Shown here piece after piece: positions 46,132 to 54,724 of a DNA stretch of 64,000 bases. The notes beneath the pieces were generated by a model, which worked only from the letters and a program-made list of their open reading frames with translations, did not search any database and was not told the origin of the DNA. This stretch comes from Chitinimonas koreensis (GTDB taxonomy: Bacteria; Pseudomonadota; Gammaproteobacteria; Burkholderiales; Chitinimonadaceae). The stretch covers positions 3,745,001 to 3,809,000 of the forward strand of contig NZ_CP060704.1 of assembly GCF_014353015.1 (NCBI RefSeq). Reading direction: 5' to 3'. A program made the translations under genes and the position numbers. Within the stretch, counting starts at the first letter, position 1, and every line of letters begins with the position of its first letter.

Positions 46132-46857
46132 CTAGCGCCACCGCGATTCGATCTCCTTGTATTTGCCGTCCTTCATGATGGCCTCCAGGCCCTGCCCGAA
46201 CTTGGCCGCCACGGCTGCGCCTGCAGGCGTGGCCTTCGTAAAGGCGATATAGAGCTCGGGCTCGGCGGTGATACCGACCGCCTTGAACTTTCCGGCGAAC
46301 TCGGTCGGATGCTTTTCGAAGATGCTGTTCGCGACCTTCTCGTAGGCCACGGCATACTCGACGCGGCCGGCGGCCAATTTACGGAAACCGAGCACGTCCT
46401 GATTGCCCAGGCTGCGCTGGATCTTCGGATTCGTGTCGAAAGCCTCGCCGTATTCGTAACCGTTGGTCACCGCGACATTGCGCCCTTCCAGATCCTTGAC
46501 GCCGATGTTCGACTGGCTGGAACCGGCCGGGGCATAGATATTGATGCGCGCCTTGAACATGGCCGGCTTGTGCCAGACGTAGTCGTTCTCCAGCGTACTG
46601 TTGCGGGCGGTGTCGAAGCAGCCCGTGATCTTGCCGCTCTTGGCCTCGGCCATGCAGCGCGCGTAGGGCATGACCTCCAGCCGAACGTCCACGCCGGCGG
46701 CCTTGAACGCAGCCGTCACGATGTCGACCGCCATGCCTTTCGCCTGCGTGCCCACCTTGCCGCAATACGGGTACCAGTCGTCTTCCGCGCCGATCACGAC
46801 GGGCGCCGACCATGCGGACGCGCCCAGCAGGCAGAATGCCAGGAAATACGGTCTCAT
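46132..46857 (-). CDS. Periplasmic solute-binding protein, family 3-like
   Basis: 241 aa. The signal peptide LAFCLLGASAWSAP is followed by VVIGAEDDWYPYCGKV and AKGMAVDIVTAAFKAAGVDVRLEVMPYARCMAEAKSGKITGCFD, the amino-acid-binding SBP_bac_3 pattern. No transporter genes adjoin. It resembles the orphan at 14228-15000 in the PYARCM / PWKRCM segment, so the two may be distant paralogues. It sits between the decayed tRNA copy and the intact tRNA-Thr. Confidence 0.85.
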   Translation of the reverse strand: MRPYFLAFCLLGASAWSAPVVIGAEDDWYPYCGKVGTQAKGMAVDIVTAAFKAAGVDVRLEVMPYARCMAEAKSGKITGCFDTARNSTLENDYVWHKPAMFKARINIYAPAGSSQSNIGVKDLEGRNVAVTNGYEYGEAFDTNPKIQRSLGNQDVLGFRKLAAGRVEYAVAYEKVANSIFEKHPTEFAGKFKAVGITAEPELYIAFTKATPAGAAVAAKFGQGLEAIMKDGKYKEIESRWR

Positions 46858-47034
46858 AAGCGCCCCCACGGCTGCACACGATTCTTCGGGATAGCCGATC
46901 CCGGGCATGACCGGACGCGCTGCAGACCAACGGTGATCCGCGATCCGTTCCTGCAGCCTCACCGCCGCGCGGGCAGCGCTCGAGCACGATCGCCGGCCGC
47001 AGGTGCACCGGCCGTCGAAGGGCGCCGAAAACGA

Positions 47035-47070
47035 CAAAAGGGTTACGTGCGAGATACACGTAACCCTTTG
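47035..47070 (-). terminator. Terminator of the tRNA-Thr gene
   Basis: Minus strand: CAAAGGGTTACGTG, a 7-base loop and CACGTAACCCTTTTG, a near-perfect stem 8 bases beyond the CCA end with a short T-run. A classical intrinsic terminator. Confidence 0.85.
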
Positions 47071-47077
47071 TTTGTCC

Positions 47078-47153
47078 TGGTGCCGGAGATAGGAGTCGAA
47101 CCTACGACCTTCGCATTACGAATGCGCTGCTCTACCAACTGAGCTACACCGGC
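47078..47153 (-). tRNA. tRNA-Thr (anticodon CGT)
   Basis: 76 nt with encoded CCA. Minus strand starts GCCGGTGTAGCTCAGTTGG and has D-loop GTTGGTAGAGC. The anticodon stem-loop GCGCA-TTCGTAA-TGCGA gives anticodon CGT (reads ACG), the T-arm has GGTTCGACT, and the 3' end is CCGGCACCA. All four stems pair. Confidence 0.95.
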
Positions 47154-47377
47154 ATCACTGTTTCGGCCGGGGCCTGACAGAGCGCGGCATTCTAGCAACG
47201 TTTATCGGCGATGGGAACAGCCGCCGCCGCGGCGGGACAAAAAACCGTGGCCGCCGCCGCGCCCGGCCTTCCGGGCGGGCCGGCGGCATGCGCCAGGACC
47301 GCCGCGCCAGCCCGCGGCGACACGTCTATACTGGGCCGCCCGTTCGCCGGGCACGCCCCGATCGAGGAAATCCGCCC

Positions 47378-48469
47378 ATGCTCCGCGCCCTCCTGCCCGT
47401 CCTCGCCGTCCTCGCCACGGCACCCGTCGCCGCCGCGCCGGCCGACGAGCTGCCGCTCGACCGCATCCGCCTGCCGGCCGGCTTCAGGATCGAGCTGGTG
47501 GCGCGCGTGCCCAATGCGCGCGCGATGGCCTGGGGCGAGCGCGGCACGCTGTTCGTCGGCTCGATGCGCGAGGGCAAGGTCTATGCGCTCAAGCCCGGCA
47601 GCAGCCAGCCGCTGGTGATCGCGCAAGGCCTCGACATGCCGGTCGGCGTGGCCTTCCGCCAGGGCGACCTGTACGTCTCGGCGGTCAGCCGCATCGTGCG
47701 CCTGCCCGGCATCGAGGGCCGGCTCGATGCGCCGCCCAAGCCCGAGGTGGTGCGCGACGACCTGCCCGGCGACAGCCACCACGGCTGGCGCTTCATCGCC
47801 TTCGGCCCGGACGGCAAGCTCTACGTGCCGATCGGCGCGCCGTGCAATATCTGCGACCGCGATGCCGACGGCTACGCCAACATCCTGCGCATGAACGTCG
47901 ACGGCAGCGGCCAGGAGGTGTACGCCCGCGGCGTGCGCAATACCGTCGGCTTCGACTGGCAGCCGGGCAGCGGCAAGCTGTGGTTCACCGACAACGGCCG
48001 CGACATGCTCGGCGACGACATCCCGCCCGACGAGCTCAACCGCGCCGACCGTGCCGGCCAGCACTTCGGCTATCCCTATTGCCATGCCGGCGACATCGCC
48101 GACCCCGAGTTCGGCGCCAAGCGCGCCTGCAGCGAATTCGCGCCGCCGGCACGCAAGCTCGGCGCCCACGTCGCCGCGCTGGGCATCCGCTTCTACGGCG
48201 GCCGCCAGTTCCCGGCCGCCTACCGCGGCCAGGCCTTCGTCGCCGAGCACGGCTCGTGGAACCGCTCGAAGAAATCGGGCTACCGCGTGATGCGCGCCGT
48301 CATCAAGGGCGACCGCGTCACCGACTACCAGGTGTTCGCCGAAGGCTGGCTGCAGGACGAAAAGCCGTGGGGCCGCCCGGTCGACGTGCTGGTCGACCCG
48401 GACGGCGCGCTGCTGGTGTCCGACGACCATGCCGGCGCGGTCTACCGCATCCGCTACACCGGCAACTGA
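47378..48469 (+). CDS. PQQ-dependent sorbosone/glucose dehydrogenase-like exported protein
   Basis: 363 aa. The signal peptide ALLPVLAVLATAPVAAAP is followed by a six-bladed propeller: LPAGFRIELVARVPNARAMAW, GDSHHGWRFIAFGPDGKLYVPIGAPCNIC, ILRMNVDGSG, RNTVGFDWQPGSGKLWFTDNGRDMLGDD, AEHGSWNRS and SDDHAGAVYRI. The GxDxxP and HGSWNRS patterns are those of L-sorbosone dehydrogenase-like proteins. GAGGAA precedes ATG at 47378. Sugar substrate and cofactor use are family-based, not shown here. Confidence 0.85.
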   Translation: MLRALLPVLAVLATAPVAAAPADELPLDRIRLPAGFRIELVARVPNARAMAWGERGTLFVGSMREGKVYALKPGSSQPLVIAQGLDMPVGVAFRQGDLYVSAVSRIVRLPGIEGRLDAPPKPEVVRDDLPGDSHHGWRFIAFGPDGKLYVPIGAPCNICDRDADGYANILRMNVDGSGQEVYARGVRNTVGFDWQPGSGKLWFTDNGRDMLGDDIPPDELNRADRAGQHFGYPYCHAGDIADPEFGAKRACSEFAPPARKLGAHVAALGIRFYGGRQFPAAYRGQAFVAEHGSWNRSKKSGYRVMRAVIKGDRVTDYQVFAEGWLQDEKPWGRPVDVLVDPDGALLVSDDHAGAVYRIRYTGN

Positions 48470-48497
48470 TTCCCTCCCCCACCCAGAACAGGCCCGC

Positions 48498-49490
48498 ATG
48501 ACGCCGAACCGCTACGACTGGATCACCCTTGCCGCCGTGCTGCTGGGCTGGCTGCTGGTATTGCACCTCGGCGCCGCCGCCGCGTTGCTGGCCGGCCTCG
48601 CCAGCTACACCTTCACCCGCGGGCTGATCGACCCGGCCCGGCTGGGCCGGCTCAGGCTCGGCCGGGCCGGCGTGGCGCTCCTGTTCGCGCTGCTGCCGCT
48701 GATGCTGGTCTGGGCCGCCTCGGCCTTCCTCGGCCACCACCTGTCCTCGCTCGGCGACGAGACCGCGGGGCTGTGGCAGCGCCTCCTGCTGCAGGCGGTC
48801 GAATTGCGCGCCCAACTGCCGCAGGTACTGGCCGAGGCGATCCCGGCCAGCCCGGCCGAGCTCGAGCACCGGCTGCTGGCGCTGCTGTCGAGCCGCGGCG
48901 AGCAATTGATGGCGGCCGGCCGCCATAGCCTCGGGCTGGTGCTGGTCACGCTGTTCGGCTGGTGGCTGGGCCTGGCGGCCGCGCTGGCGACGCCGGCCGA
49001 GCCGGCCGGCCCGCTGCTGGCCGCCTGGCGCCGGCGCTGGGCCGGCCTCGCCATGGTGTTCGGCCGGCTGGCGCGCGGCCAGTGCTGGGTGGCGCTGATC
49101 AACTCGCTGTTCACCGCGATCTTCCTGTTCCTGATCGCGCCACTGGCCGACTGGCACTTCCCGTTCCGCTCGGCGCTGATCCTGATCACCTTCGTGGTCA
49201 GCCTGGTACCGGTGGCCGGCAACCTGGTGTGCAACACGCTGCTGCTGCTGATCGGCCTGGGCGTGAGCCTGCCAGCCGGTATCGGCGCGCTGGTGTTCCT
49301 GGTGGTGGTGCACAAGCTCGAATACCTGGTCAGCGCGCGCGTGCTCGGCACCGCCAACCGGCTGTCGGCCTGGGAGCTGATCACCGCGATGCTGGCGGGC
49401 GAGCTGCTGTTCGGGCCGGTCGGGTTGGTGTGCGCGGCGGTGCTCTACCCCTATATCAAGCACGAACTGCGGCAGGCGAAGCTGATCTAG
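48498..49490 (+). CDS. AI-2E family (PerM/TqsA-type) membrane permease
   Basis: 330 aa. Two N-terminal helices (ITLAAVLLGWLLVLHLGAAAA), a periplasmic segment (ETAGLWQRLLLQAVELRAQLP), then helices with LGLVLVTLFGWW, FLFLIAPLADWHFPFRSALILI and the family-like VPVAGNLVCNTLLLLIGLG and LVFLVVVHKLEYLV. Follows the sorbosone dehydrogenase gene by 28 bases. Family members export diverse small molecules or ions; substrate unknown. Confidence 0.8.
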   Translation: MTPNRYDWITLAAVLLGWLLVLHLGAAAALLAGLASYTFTRGLIDPARLGRLRLGRAGVALLFALLPLMLVWAASAFLGHHLSSLGDETAGLWQRLLLQAVELRAQLPQVLAEAIPASPAELEHRLLALLSSRGEQLMAAGRHSLGLVLVTLFGWWLGLAAALATPAEPAGPLLAAWRRRWAGLAMVFGRLARGQCWVALINSLFTAIFLFLIAPLADWHFPFRSALILITFVVSLVPVAGNLVCNTLLLLIGLGVSLPAGIGALVFLVVVHKLEYLVSARVLGTANRLSAWELITAMLAGELLFGPVGLVCAAVLYPYIKHELRQAKLI

Positions 49491-49510
49491 CGCGCGGCCA
49501 GGAAACAGGT

Positions 49511-49589
49511 AGGAGCGGCTTCAGCCGCGAATGGCAGGCGCGTTCGCCTGCGGTGATCGATTCACCCATTCGCGGCTGAAGCCGCTCCT
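49511..49589. repeat. REP-like inverted repeat, second copy
   Basis: Arms AGGAGCGGCTTCAGCCGC (from 49511) and its inverse ending at 49589, the same palindrome as 2962-3043, around a different 31-base loop. It sits between convergent units. Confidence 0.8.
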
Positions 49590-49621
49590 GCGGATCGATC
49601 GCAGATGCGCCACATATGAAT

Positions 49622-49648
49622 GTAGGTCGGGCATAAAGCCCGGCCTAC
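49622..49648. repeat. Short palindrome GTAGGTCGGGC ... GCCCGGCCTAC
   Basis: 11-base arms with one mismatch around ATAAA, 33 bases after the REP-like element. Another common class of intergenic hairpin and possible terminator for the DUF6150 gene that ends at 49665. Confidence 0.6.
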
Positions 49649-49664
49649 GATCACGGCGCCGGCG

Positions 49665-49943
49665 CTACAGCCGCCCCTTGAACGGATGCCCCTCGACCCG
49701 CCAGCCGGCCTGGCCATAGGCGTCGACGAAGGCGACCTTGAGCTGGGCCATGCCCTGCGAGCAGAAGAACACCCGGCAGGTCGCGTCCTGCCGGCTGGCG
49801 GTGACGAACCAGCGCTCGTCGCCGACCGCCAGGCCCCAGCTGTCGACCCGCTTGACCCACAGGTCGGCTTCGCCCATCGCATCGACGATCGCGACGCGCA
49901 ACTGGGCTTCGCCCATGGTCCCGGTCTGGTAGATGCGTGCCAT
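49665..49943 (-). CDS. DUF6150-like small protein
   Basis: 92 aa, cytosolic. MARIYQTGTMGEAQLRVAIVD and VDSWGLAVGDERWFVT, then GMAQLKVAFVDAYGQAGW: two similar beta-rich halves with an internal repeat (xAQLRVAIVDAMGEADLW / AQLKVAFVDAYGQAGW). The family recollection is from the MARIYQ...EADL...AGW pattern. Start at 49943 has GAGGACAGCC upstream. Function unknown. It borders the T6SS effector-like island. Confidence 0.65.
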   Translation of the reverse strand: MARIYQTGTMGEAQLRVAIVDAMGEADLWVKRVDSWGLAVGDERWFVTASRQDATCRVFFCSQGMAQLKVAFVDAYGQAGWRVEGHPFKGRL

Positions 49944-50022
49944 GGCTGTCCTCTTTACCCGTACCGCCTTGCCTTCGCGGCGCCGCGATACGAAACTGGT
50001 CTGATTCCCATCGGAGCCTAGC

Positions 50023-50499
50023 ATGCCCCTTCCGTTCCACCTCGGCCTGCGCGATCGCCGCCACATGGTCAGCCTGATCCGCGACGGCGCGCAGGGACGC
50101 GCGAGCCGCAACGTGCTCGGCATGGCCTATCCGCAGGACATGAACCCACGCCTGCGGGTGCTCGAGCAGTGGGGCATGCCCGATGCCTCGCCGCGCCGCA
50201 GCATGCAGGCAACCATCGACCAGCCGCTGCCGCGCCGCCACCAGGTGGCGCTGGCGGCGCAACTCAATCCCGCGCTGCAATCGAGCCTGCACAGCGGTTT
50301 CGAACCGCAGCCGGTCGGCCGGCACGAGACCGTGCCCGGGGTGAAGGGCCGCGTGCACCTGGGCCCGCACCACACCCCGCTGCAGAACGGCCTGCCGCCG
50401 CTGGGCGAGCACGGGCCTCATCGCGGCGGCAGCGCCGCGCCGTCCGGCCGCGGCCGGCAGTCCGGCGGCGGCAAGCCGTCGGGCGGCGGCCGCCGCTGA
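50023..50499 (+). CDS. Unrecognised protein with Gly/Arg-rich tail (plus strand inside a minus-strand island)
   Basis: 158 aa. N-terminal MPLPFHLGLRDRRHMVSL, an RVLEQWGMPDASPRRSMQAT segment, a HLGPHHTPLQNGLPPLGEHGPH stretch rich in His and Pro, and a low-complexity GRQSGGGKPSGGGRR end. No domain is recognised. It is the only plus-strand frame between 49491 and 63997 that looks real; the His/Gly-Pro style resembles the effector-like genes opposite. No clear ribosome site. It could still be a shadow. Confidence 0.45.
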   Translation: MPLPFHLGLRDRRHMVSLIRDGAQGRASRNVLGMAYPQDMNPRLRVLEQWGMPDASPRRSMQATIDQPLPRRHQVALAAQLNPALQSSLHSGFEPQPVGRHETVPGVKGRVHLGPHHTPLQNGLPPLGEHGPHRGGSAAPSGRGRQSGGGKPSGGGRR

Positions 50500-50516
50500 A
50501 TCGCCCGCCCCTCCCC

Positions 50517-51434
50517 TCACACCTCCTCGATCTCGCGGAAGGCGCTGGCGCCGCCGTCGACCGCGAACGGCGCATGGGCGCGGTTGGTGAACACGCTCTG
50601 GAAGGTATGGCCGGTACCGCTGCCGTCGTCGGTGCCGACGGTGTCGAAAGCCGTGTCGATCAGGTTGCGGGTCGAGCCGTGGTGCTGCTCGCGCGCCCGC
50701 TCGGCCAGGGTCAGGCTGGTCATCTTGTAGGCCCACTTGCGGCCCTTGGCGGTCAGCCCGGCCTCATCGAAGGCGGCGTTGCCGGCGACCGCGTCGCCCT
50801 TGCTGTAGTGCTTGATGCCCTGCGCCACCCGCTGCCGGCGCTGGTCGGCATCCAGGCCGTTGTCGGCGAAATACTTCGCGCCGGCCTTGTCGCCGCCGAG
50901 CCGGCGGTCGAGCTTGCGCGACAGCGTCTCGTAATCGTAGGTCCGCTCCTTGCCCTTGATCCTGCTGGTCCAGATCGCCGCGATATCGCGGCCGATGTGG
51001 AAGGAATGCACGCCGAGTTCGGATTGGCCGTAGTCGGCCTTGCGGTTGACGGCCGGCACGTTGACGTCGGCCCAGATGTCGCGGACCTCCTTGTCGTGGA
51101 TGCCGCGGAAGGTGGTCGAGGCATCGAGCACGCCGACCAGCGGGTTCACCGTGTCGGCCTTGGTGCCGGTGAACGGCAGCGCGGTGTAGGCCGACACCCG
51201 CTCCAGGCCGCGTTTGCCGGGCACGCCGGCAGTGCCGTGCTGGTTGGCGGTGGTCGGGTCGATGCGGCGGATCAGCTGGTCGCTGTTGCGAAAGAAATTC
51301 GACAGGTCCGACGTCGAGCTACTGCCCGTCTTGCGGCTCGACTTGCGGATCGGCAATTCGATCTTGAGAAAGTCGCGATGCTTGCCGCCGCCCGGCTCCT
51401 TCCCGCCGCCCCCGCCCTTGCCCCGTCTGCTCAT
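50517..51434 (-). CDS. Effector-like protein, DGGASAF family (paralogue A)
   Basis: 305 aa. Start ATG at 51434 follows AGGAGG. The basic, Gly-rich N-terminus (MSRRGKGGGGGKEPGG) precedes GVPGKRGLERVSAY and GVHSFHIGRDIAAI. The well-conserved C-terminal part is RRQRVAQGIKHYSKGD, GLTAKGRKWAYKMT, LTLAERAREQHHGS, ending APFAVDGGASAF. Clearly homologous over most of its length to 56805-57686. No known domain, signal peptide or membrane helix. Position downstream of tssLMA suggests a T6SS-linked effector or its partner (inference). Confidence 0.7.
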   Translation of the reverse strand: MSRRGKGGGGGKEPGGGKHRDFLKIELPIRKSSRKTGSSSTSDLSNFFRNSDQLIRRIDPTTANQHGTAGVPGKRGLERVSAYTALPFTGTKADTVNPLVGVLDASTTFRGIHDKEVRDIWADVNVPAVNRKADYGQSELGVHSFHIGRDIAAIWTSRIKGKERTYDYETLSRKLDRRLGGDKAGAKYFADNGLDADQRRQRVAQGIKHYSKGDAVAGNAAFDEAGLTAKGRKWAYKMTSLTLAERAREQHHGSTRNLIDTAFDTVGTDDGSGTGHTFQSVFTNRAHAPFAVDGGASAFREIEEV

Positions 51435-51486
51435 CGGCCCTCCTCGTTCAGTGTGGTCCCGGCCCGCGGCGCGGCCGCCGCGCCGC

Positions 51487-53418
51487 TCAGGCCGGGCAGG
51501 CTTCCGCCGCCAGCGCCAGCGGTGAATCGAGCGCAGCGCACAGCTGCGCCAGTTGCGCCAGCGTCTCCGCCTCCGGCGTGGCCGCACCGGCCTCCAGCGG
51601 CAGCGCGAAGAAGCGCAGCTCGTCGTCCGGCGCCTGCAGCGGCGGCAACGCCAGCGGCATGAAGCCGGCGCCGGCCAGCGTGGCCAGCGAACGCGCGTTG
51701 TCGGCATAGGCCGAGGTGAACAGCCGCGCCACGCCGTCGGCGCGCGCCTGCGCCGCCAGCATGCGCACCGCCGGCACGGCGTAGCCCAGGCCCTGGTGAT
51801 CGCAGCCGATCCAGAAGTGGATGAAGGCGCTGTCGCCGTCGCGCACATAGCTGACCTCGCCGACCAGGCCGCTATCGGCGTGCATCAGCGCGAAATTGCG
51901 GCGGCCGGCTTCGGCCTGCTGCTGCTCCAGCCAGGCCAGCACCGCGGCCTCGTCGGGCAACGCGGGCAGGTCGACCATCAGCGCGATCTGCGGATCGCGG
52001 AACTGCCAGGCGAAGGCCGCGGCGTGCGCGTCGCACAAGGGTTCGAGCGCGAGCTCGGGCCGCTCGGGCGAGCTGCGCGCGGCGGCCGTCAGCGCCGCCT
52101 GGGCGGCGATGCGCGGCGCGAGCCGGACGGCCAGCTCGCGCAGGCCGGCCAGATCGGGATCGAGCGCCCTCGCCTCCTCCAGGCAGGCGCGCGCCTGCGC
52201 CAGCCGGCCGGCGGCGGCTTCGCAGGCGGCCAGCCAGGCCAGGCCGTCGGGCCACGCGCCGCAGCCGTCGAGCGCGACCGACAGCGCCGCACGCACCAGG
52301 CCCCAGTGCTCGATCGCGCCGGCCAGGTCGGCGAAGCGCAAGGCCAGCGCCAGGTTGGCGCCGGTCGGGAAGTAATGCGCCCAGCAGGCGTCGAGCGCCT
52401 GCCGCCAGCGTGCCAGCTGCGGCGCGGTCCAGGCCTCGACCGCATCGGCCAGCCCTTCGGGCAGCCGCGCCAGCAGCGCCGGATCGTGGCCGGCCAGCGC
52501 CAGCCAGGCCGGCAGCTCGGCGGCCAGCCGCCCGGCCGGCGCAGCTTCGAGCAGGCCGGCCAGCGCCGGCTGGTCGGCATCGGCCTGCCGGCCGGCGCGC
52601 TCGGCCAGGCCGGCGAAGGCGCCGGCCAGCAGCCCGTCGCCATCGAACAGCGCCAGGTGCAGCCAGCGGCCGTCGGCCAGCTCCGCCTGGCGCACCCTGG
52701 CGCCGCGGCCGGCCTGGCGCGCCGCCAGCGCATGCAGGTTCAACGCGCCGTCGCCCTCGCCGCAGCGCAAGGCCGCCAGCTCGGCCACGCCGGCCTCGAC
52801 CGCGCACAGCAGCAGGCGGCCGCCATGGGCGACGGCGATCCGCGCCAGCCGCGCGTCGGCCTCCTCGGGCAGGCCGAAGCCGGTGGCGTTGAGCAGCGCC
52901 AGGTAGCCGTCGGCCACCGGCCGCCACTCGGACGCCGGCGGCGCGCCGGCATAGTCGATGCGGCCGTAGGCGACGCTGCAGGCGACCGAGGGCAGCGCGG
53001 CCAGCCGGCCGAAATCGAGCACCACCGCCGGATTGGCGCCACCGGCCGGCTCGGCCTCGTCGCACCACGGCGCGCCGCCCAGCGCCAGCGCCTGCGCCTC
53101 GAACAGGCCGGCCAGCCAGGGATGCGCGCGCAGCCGCGCGCCGGCCTCGGCGTCGATGGGCCAAACCTCGATGCGCCACGGCGGCAGCCGCCACGGCCCG
53201 GCGCCGGCGCGCACCTCGAGCGCGTTCAACAGCCGCCACAGCGTCTCGCCGTCGTCGCCGGCCAGCACGATCAGCCGCAAGGGCGCGGCCTCGTCGATCG
53301 CGCCGACCACGCAGGCGTGCTCCCAGAACTGCAGCGCGAGGTCGGCGCAGCAGCGGGCCAAGGACGGGCTGCACCAACTGACCGGCGGTTCAGTGGCAGG
53401 GTTGGCGATATCGCTCAT
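51487..53418 (-). CDS. Large protein with C-terminal GNAT acetyltransferase domain
   Basis: 643 aa. The C-terminal about 170 residues are GNAT: FAWQFRDPQIALMV, ALMHADSGLVGEVSYVRDGDSAFIHFWIG, and the acetyl-CoA loop region GLGYAVPAVRMLAAQARADGV, then YADNARSLATLAGAGF. The N-terminal about 450 residues are Ala/Leu/Trp-rich with a helical-repeat look (LAACEAAAGRLAQARACLEEARALDPDL is TPR-like) and no assigned domain. ATG at 53418 follows GGAGGATGAAC. Lying between effector-like genes, it could modify an effector or its target (inference). Confidence 0.75.
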   Translation of the reverse strand: MSDIANPATEPPVSWCSPSLARCCADLALQFWEHACVVGAIDEAAPLRLIVLAGDDGETLWRLLNALEVRAGAGPWRLPPWRIEVWPIDAEAGARLRAHPWLAGLFEAQALALGGAPWCDEAEPAGGANPAVVLDFGRLAALPSVACSVAYGRIDYAGAPPASEWRPVADGYLALLNATGFGLPEEADARLARIAVAHGGRLLLCAVEAGVAELAALRCGEGDGALNLHALAARQAGRGARVRQAELADGRWLHLALFDGDGLLAGAFAGLAERAGRQADADQPALAGLLEAAPAGRLAAELPAWLALAGHDPALLARLPEGLADAVEAWTAPQLARWRQALDACWAHYFPTGANLALALRFADLAGAIEHWGLVRAALSVALDGCGAWPDGLAWLAACEAAAGRLAQARACLEEARALDPDLAGLRELAVRLAPRIAAQAALTAAARSSPERPELALEPLCDAHAAAFAWQFRDPQIALMVDLPALPDEAAVLAWLEQQQAEAGRRNFALMHADSGLVGEVSYVRDGDSAFIHFWIGCDHQGLGYAVPAVRMLAAQARADGVARLFTSAYADNARSLATLAGAGFMPLALPPLQAPDDELRFFALPLEAGAATPEAETLAQLAQLCAALDSPLALAAEACPA

Positions 53419-53509
53419 CGTTCATCCTCCTTGTGAATGCGCAGCTCTTGGGCCGGCACCTCTTCCGCGCAGCGGAGCCGCAGCCGGCGAACCGTCCGGC
53501 AGCGGCGGC

Positions 53510-54679
53510 TCAGTCCTTCAGCGCCTTGGCAGCCCGCACGATGTCGGGCGCCTTCTGGACTGCGCCCGCGATGTTCTCGCCCAGCGAACGCGCCACCCCG
53601 ACCGCACGGATCTGATTGCGCAGATCGACTCGCTGCAAGGTATCGACCGGTCTCGCCATATCGGCGCGCGTGACACCGGTCGGACGTTTCCACCGCTCCA
53701 GGCCGAGCTTGGCCGTCTTGTCCATCACCCGGTCGCTGCGCTTGACGAAATCGTGATCGAGCACCGAGGTCGGCAGGAAGGTCGAATCGTCGTGCAGCTT
53801 GAACTTGGTCTTCTTCATCTCGGACAGCCGCTTGCGGCCAAAAGCGCGATACTTCGGGTCCTGCCGCAGATGCTCCTTGATCTGGCTGAGCTTCGCGGCG
53901 GCCTCGGGTCCGCTGACCGTGTCGTAGCCGTACTGAGACTTCGAATGCGACGGCTTCCTGGCGAAGTAGGCGTCGTCGCGGAACACCGCCGGCCCCTCGG
54001 CCCAGGCGTCGAGGATCACATCCCGGCCGCCGCGCTGGCTGCCGGTCTGCAGTTCGGACCAGACGTGGTCGCCCTTGGTCCACGACACGGTGTCGATCCG
54101 CTGCCCGCTCCTGAGCCGGGTGGCATGGCTGTGGGTCGACACGTCGCCGTGCTCCTGGCAGTTGCCGGCGCGGACGAATTCGGCGGAAGCCGCGCCGCTG
54201 GCGAAGGGGTCGGCGCCTTCCTTGTCGCGCAGATGGGCACCGATGTCGCGACCGATCACCATCAGGCGCGACGACTTGTGACCGCTCTTCTGGATGTCGG
54301 TCGTCACGTTGCCGCGCCCGGAGCTGAGCTTCTGGCGGGTTTCGACCACGGTCCGGTGGGCGTCGCGCAGATTGTCCAGGTCGGCGCCGCCGGTGGCGCG
54401 CTTGTCGCTGGACAGCCGCATCATGTAGCCGGCCAGATCCATCTCGTGGCCCTGGATGCCGCTGCCGCTCTTGGCACGCCGGGTCATGTCGCTCAGTTCC
54501 TGTCGGCGCTCCACCTGCCGATCCTGCAGGAACACGTCTTCATGCGCCGTCTTGATGGCCGCCCTGAGGGCAGCGACCCTGCCCGGCTTCGGCGCCCCGA
54601 CCATGGACTCCGAGCCCGAGCGCGAGCGTCCCTCCTGCTCCGGCCGGGTCGGGCCGGGCGTACTGCCGCGTCTTCTCAT
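53510..54679 (-). CDS. Candidate cysteine-type effector with Cys-His-Asp signature
   Basis: 389 aa. After a basic N-terminus (MRRRGSTPGPTRPEQEGR) and a helical region, three blocks appear in papain/transglutaminase order: AGNCQEHGDV (Cys174), GDHVWSEL (His205) and VILDAWAEGP (Asp224). The G-N-C-x-E-H spacing and D-A-W resemble transglutaminase-fold effectors such as the HopX/AvrPphE group. The C-terminal 160 residues are Lys/Arg-rich with no recognised fold. The signature is seen; enzymatic activity is inferred. No immunity gene is obvious, though 54725-54967 is adjacent. Confidence 0.6.
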   Translation of the reverse strand: MRRRGSTPGPTRPEQEGRSRSGSESMVGAPKPGRVAALRAAIKTAHEDVFLQDRQVERRQELSDMTRRAKSGSGIQGHEMDLAGYMMRLSSDKRATGGADLDNLRDAHRTVVETRQKLSSGRGNVTTDIQKSGHKSSRLMVIGRDIGAHLRDKEGADPFASGAASAEFVRAGNCQEHGDVSTHSHATRLRSGQRIDTVSWTKGDHVWSELQTGSQRGGRDVILDAWAEGPAVFRDDAYFARKPSHSKSQYGYDTVSGPEAAAKLSQIKEHLRQDPKYRAFGRKRLSEMKKTKFKLHDDSTFLPTSVLDHDFVKRSDRVMDKTAKLGLERWKRPTGVTRADMARPVDTLQRVDLRNQIRAVGVARSLGENIAGAVQKAPDIVRAAKALKD

Positions 54680-54724
54680 GACGTTTCCTTTGCGGGTTGC
54701 GAGCGAGTCGTCGTCGATCCGGGC

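Noticed and set aside
46132..46857. Segment between the two tRNA copies considered an integrated mobile element
   Set aside because: No integrase, transposase or exact attachment core is visible; only one ordinary binding-protein gene lies there. Kept as a finding about the tRNA duplicate only.
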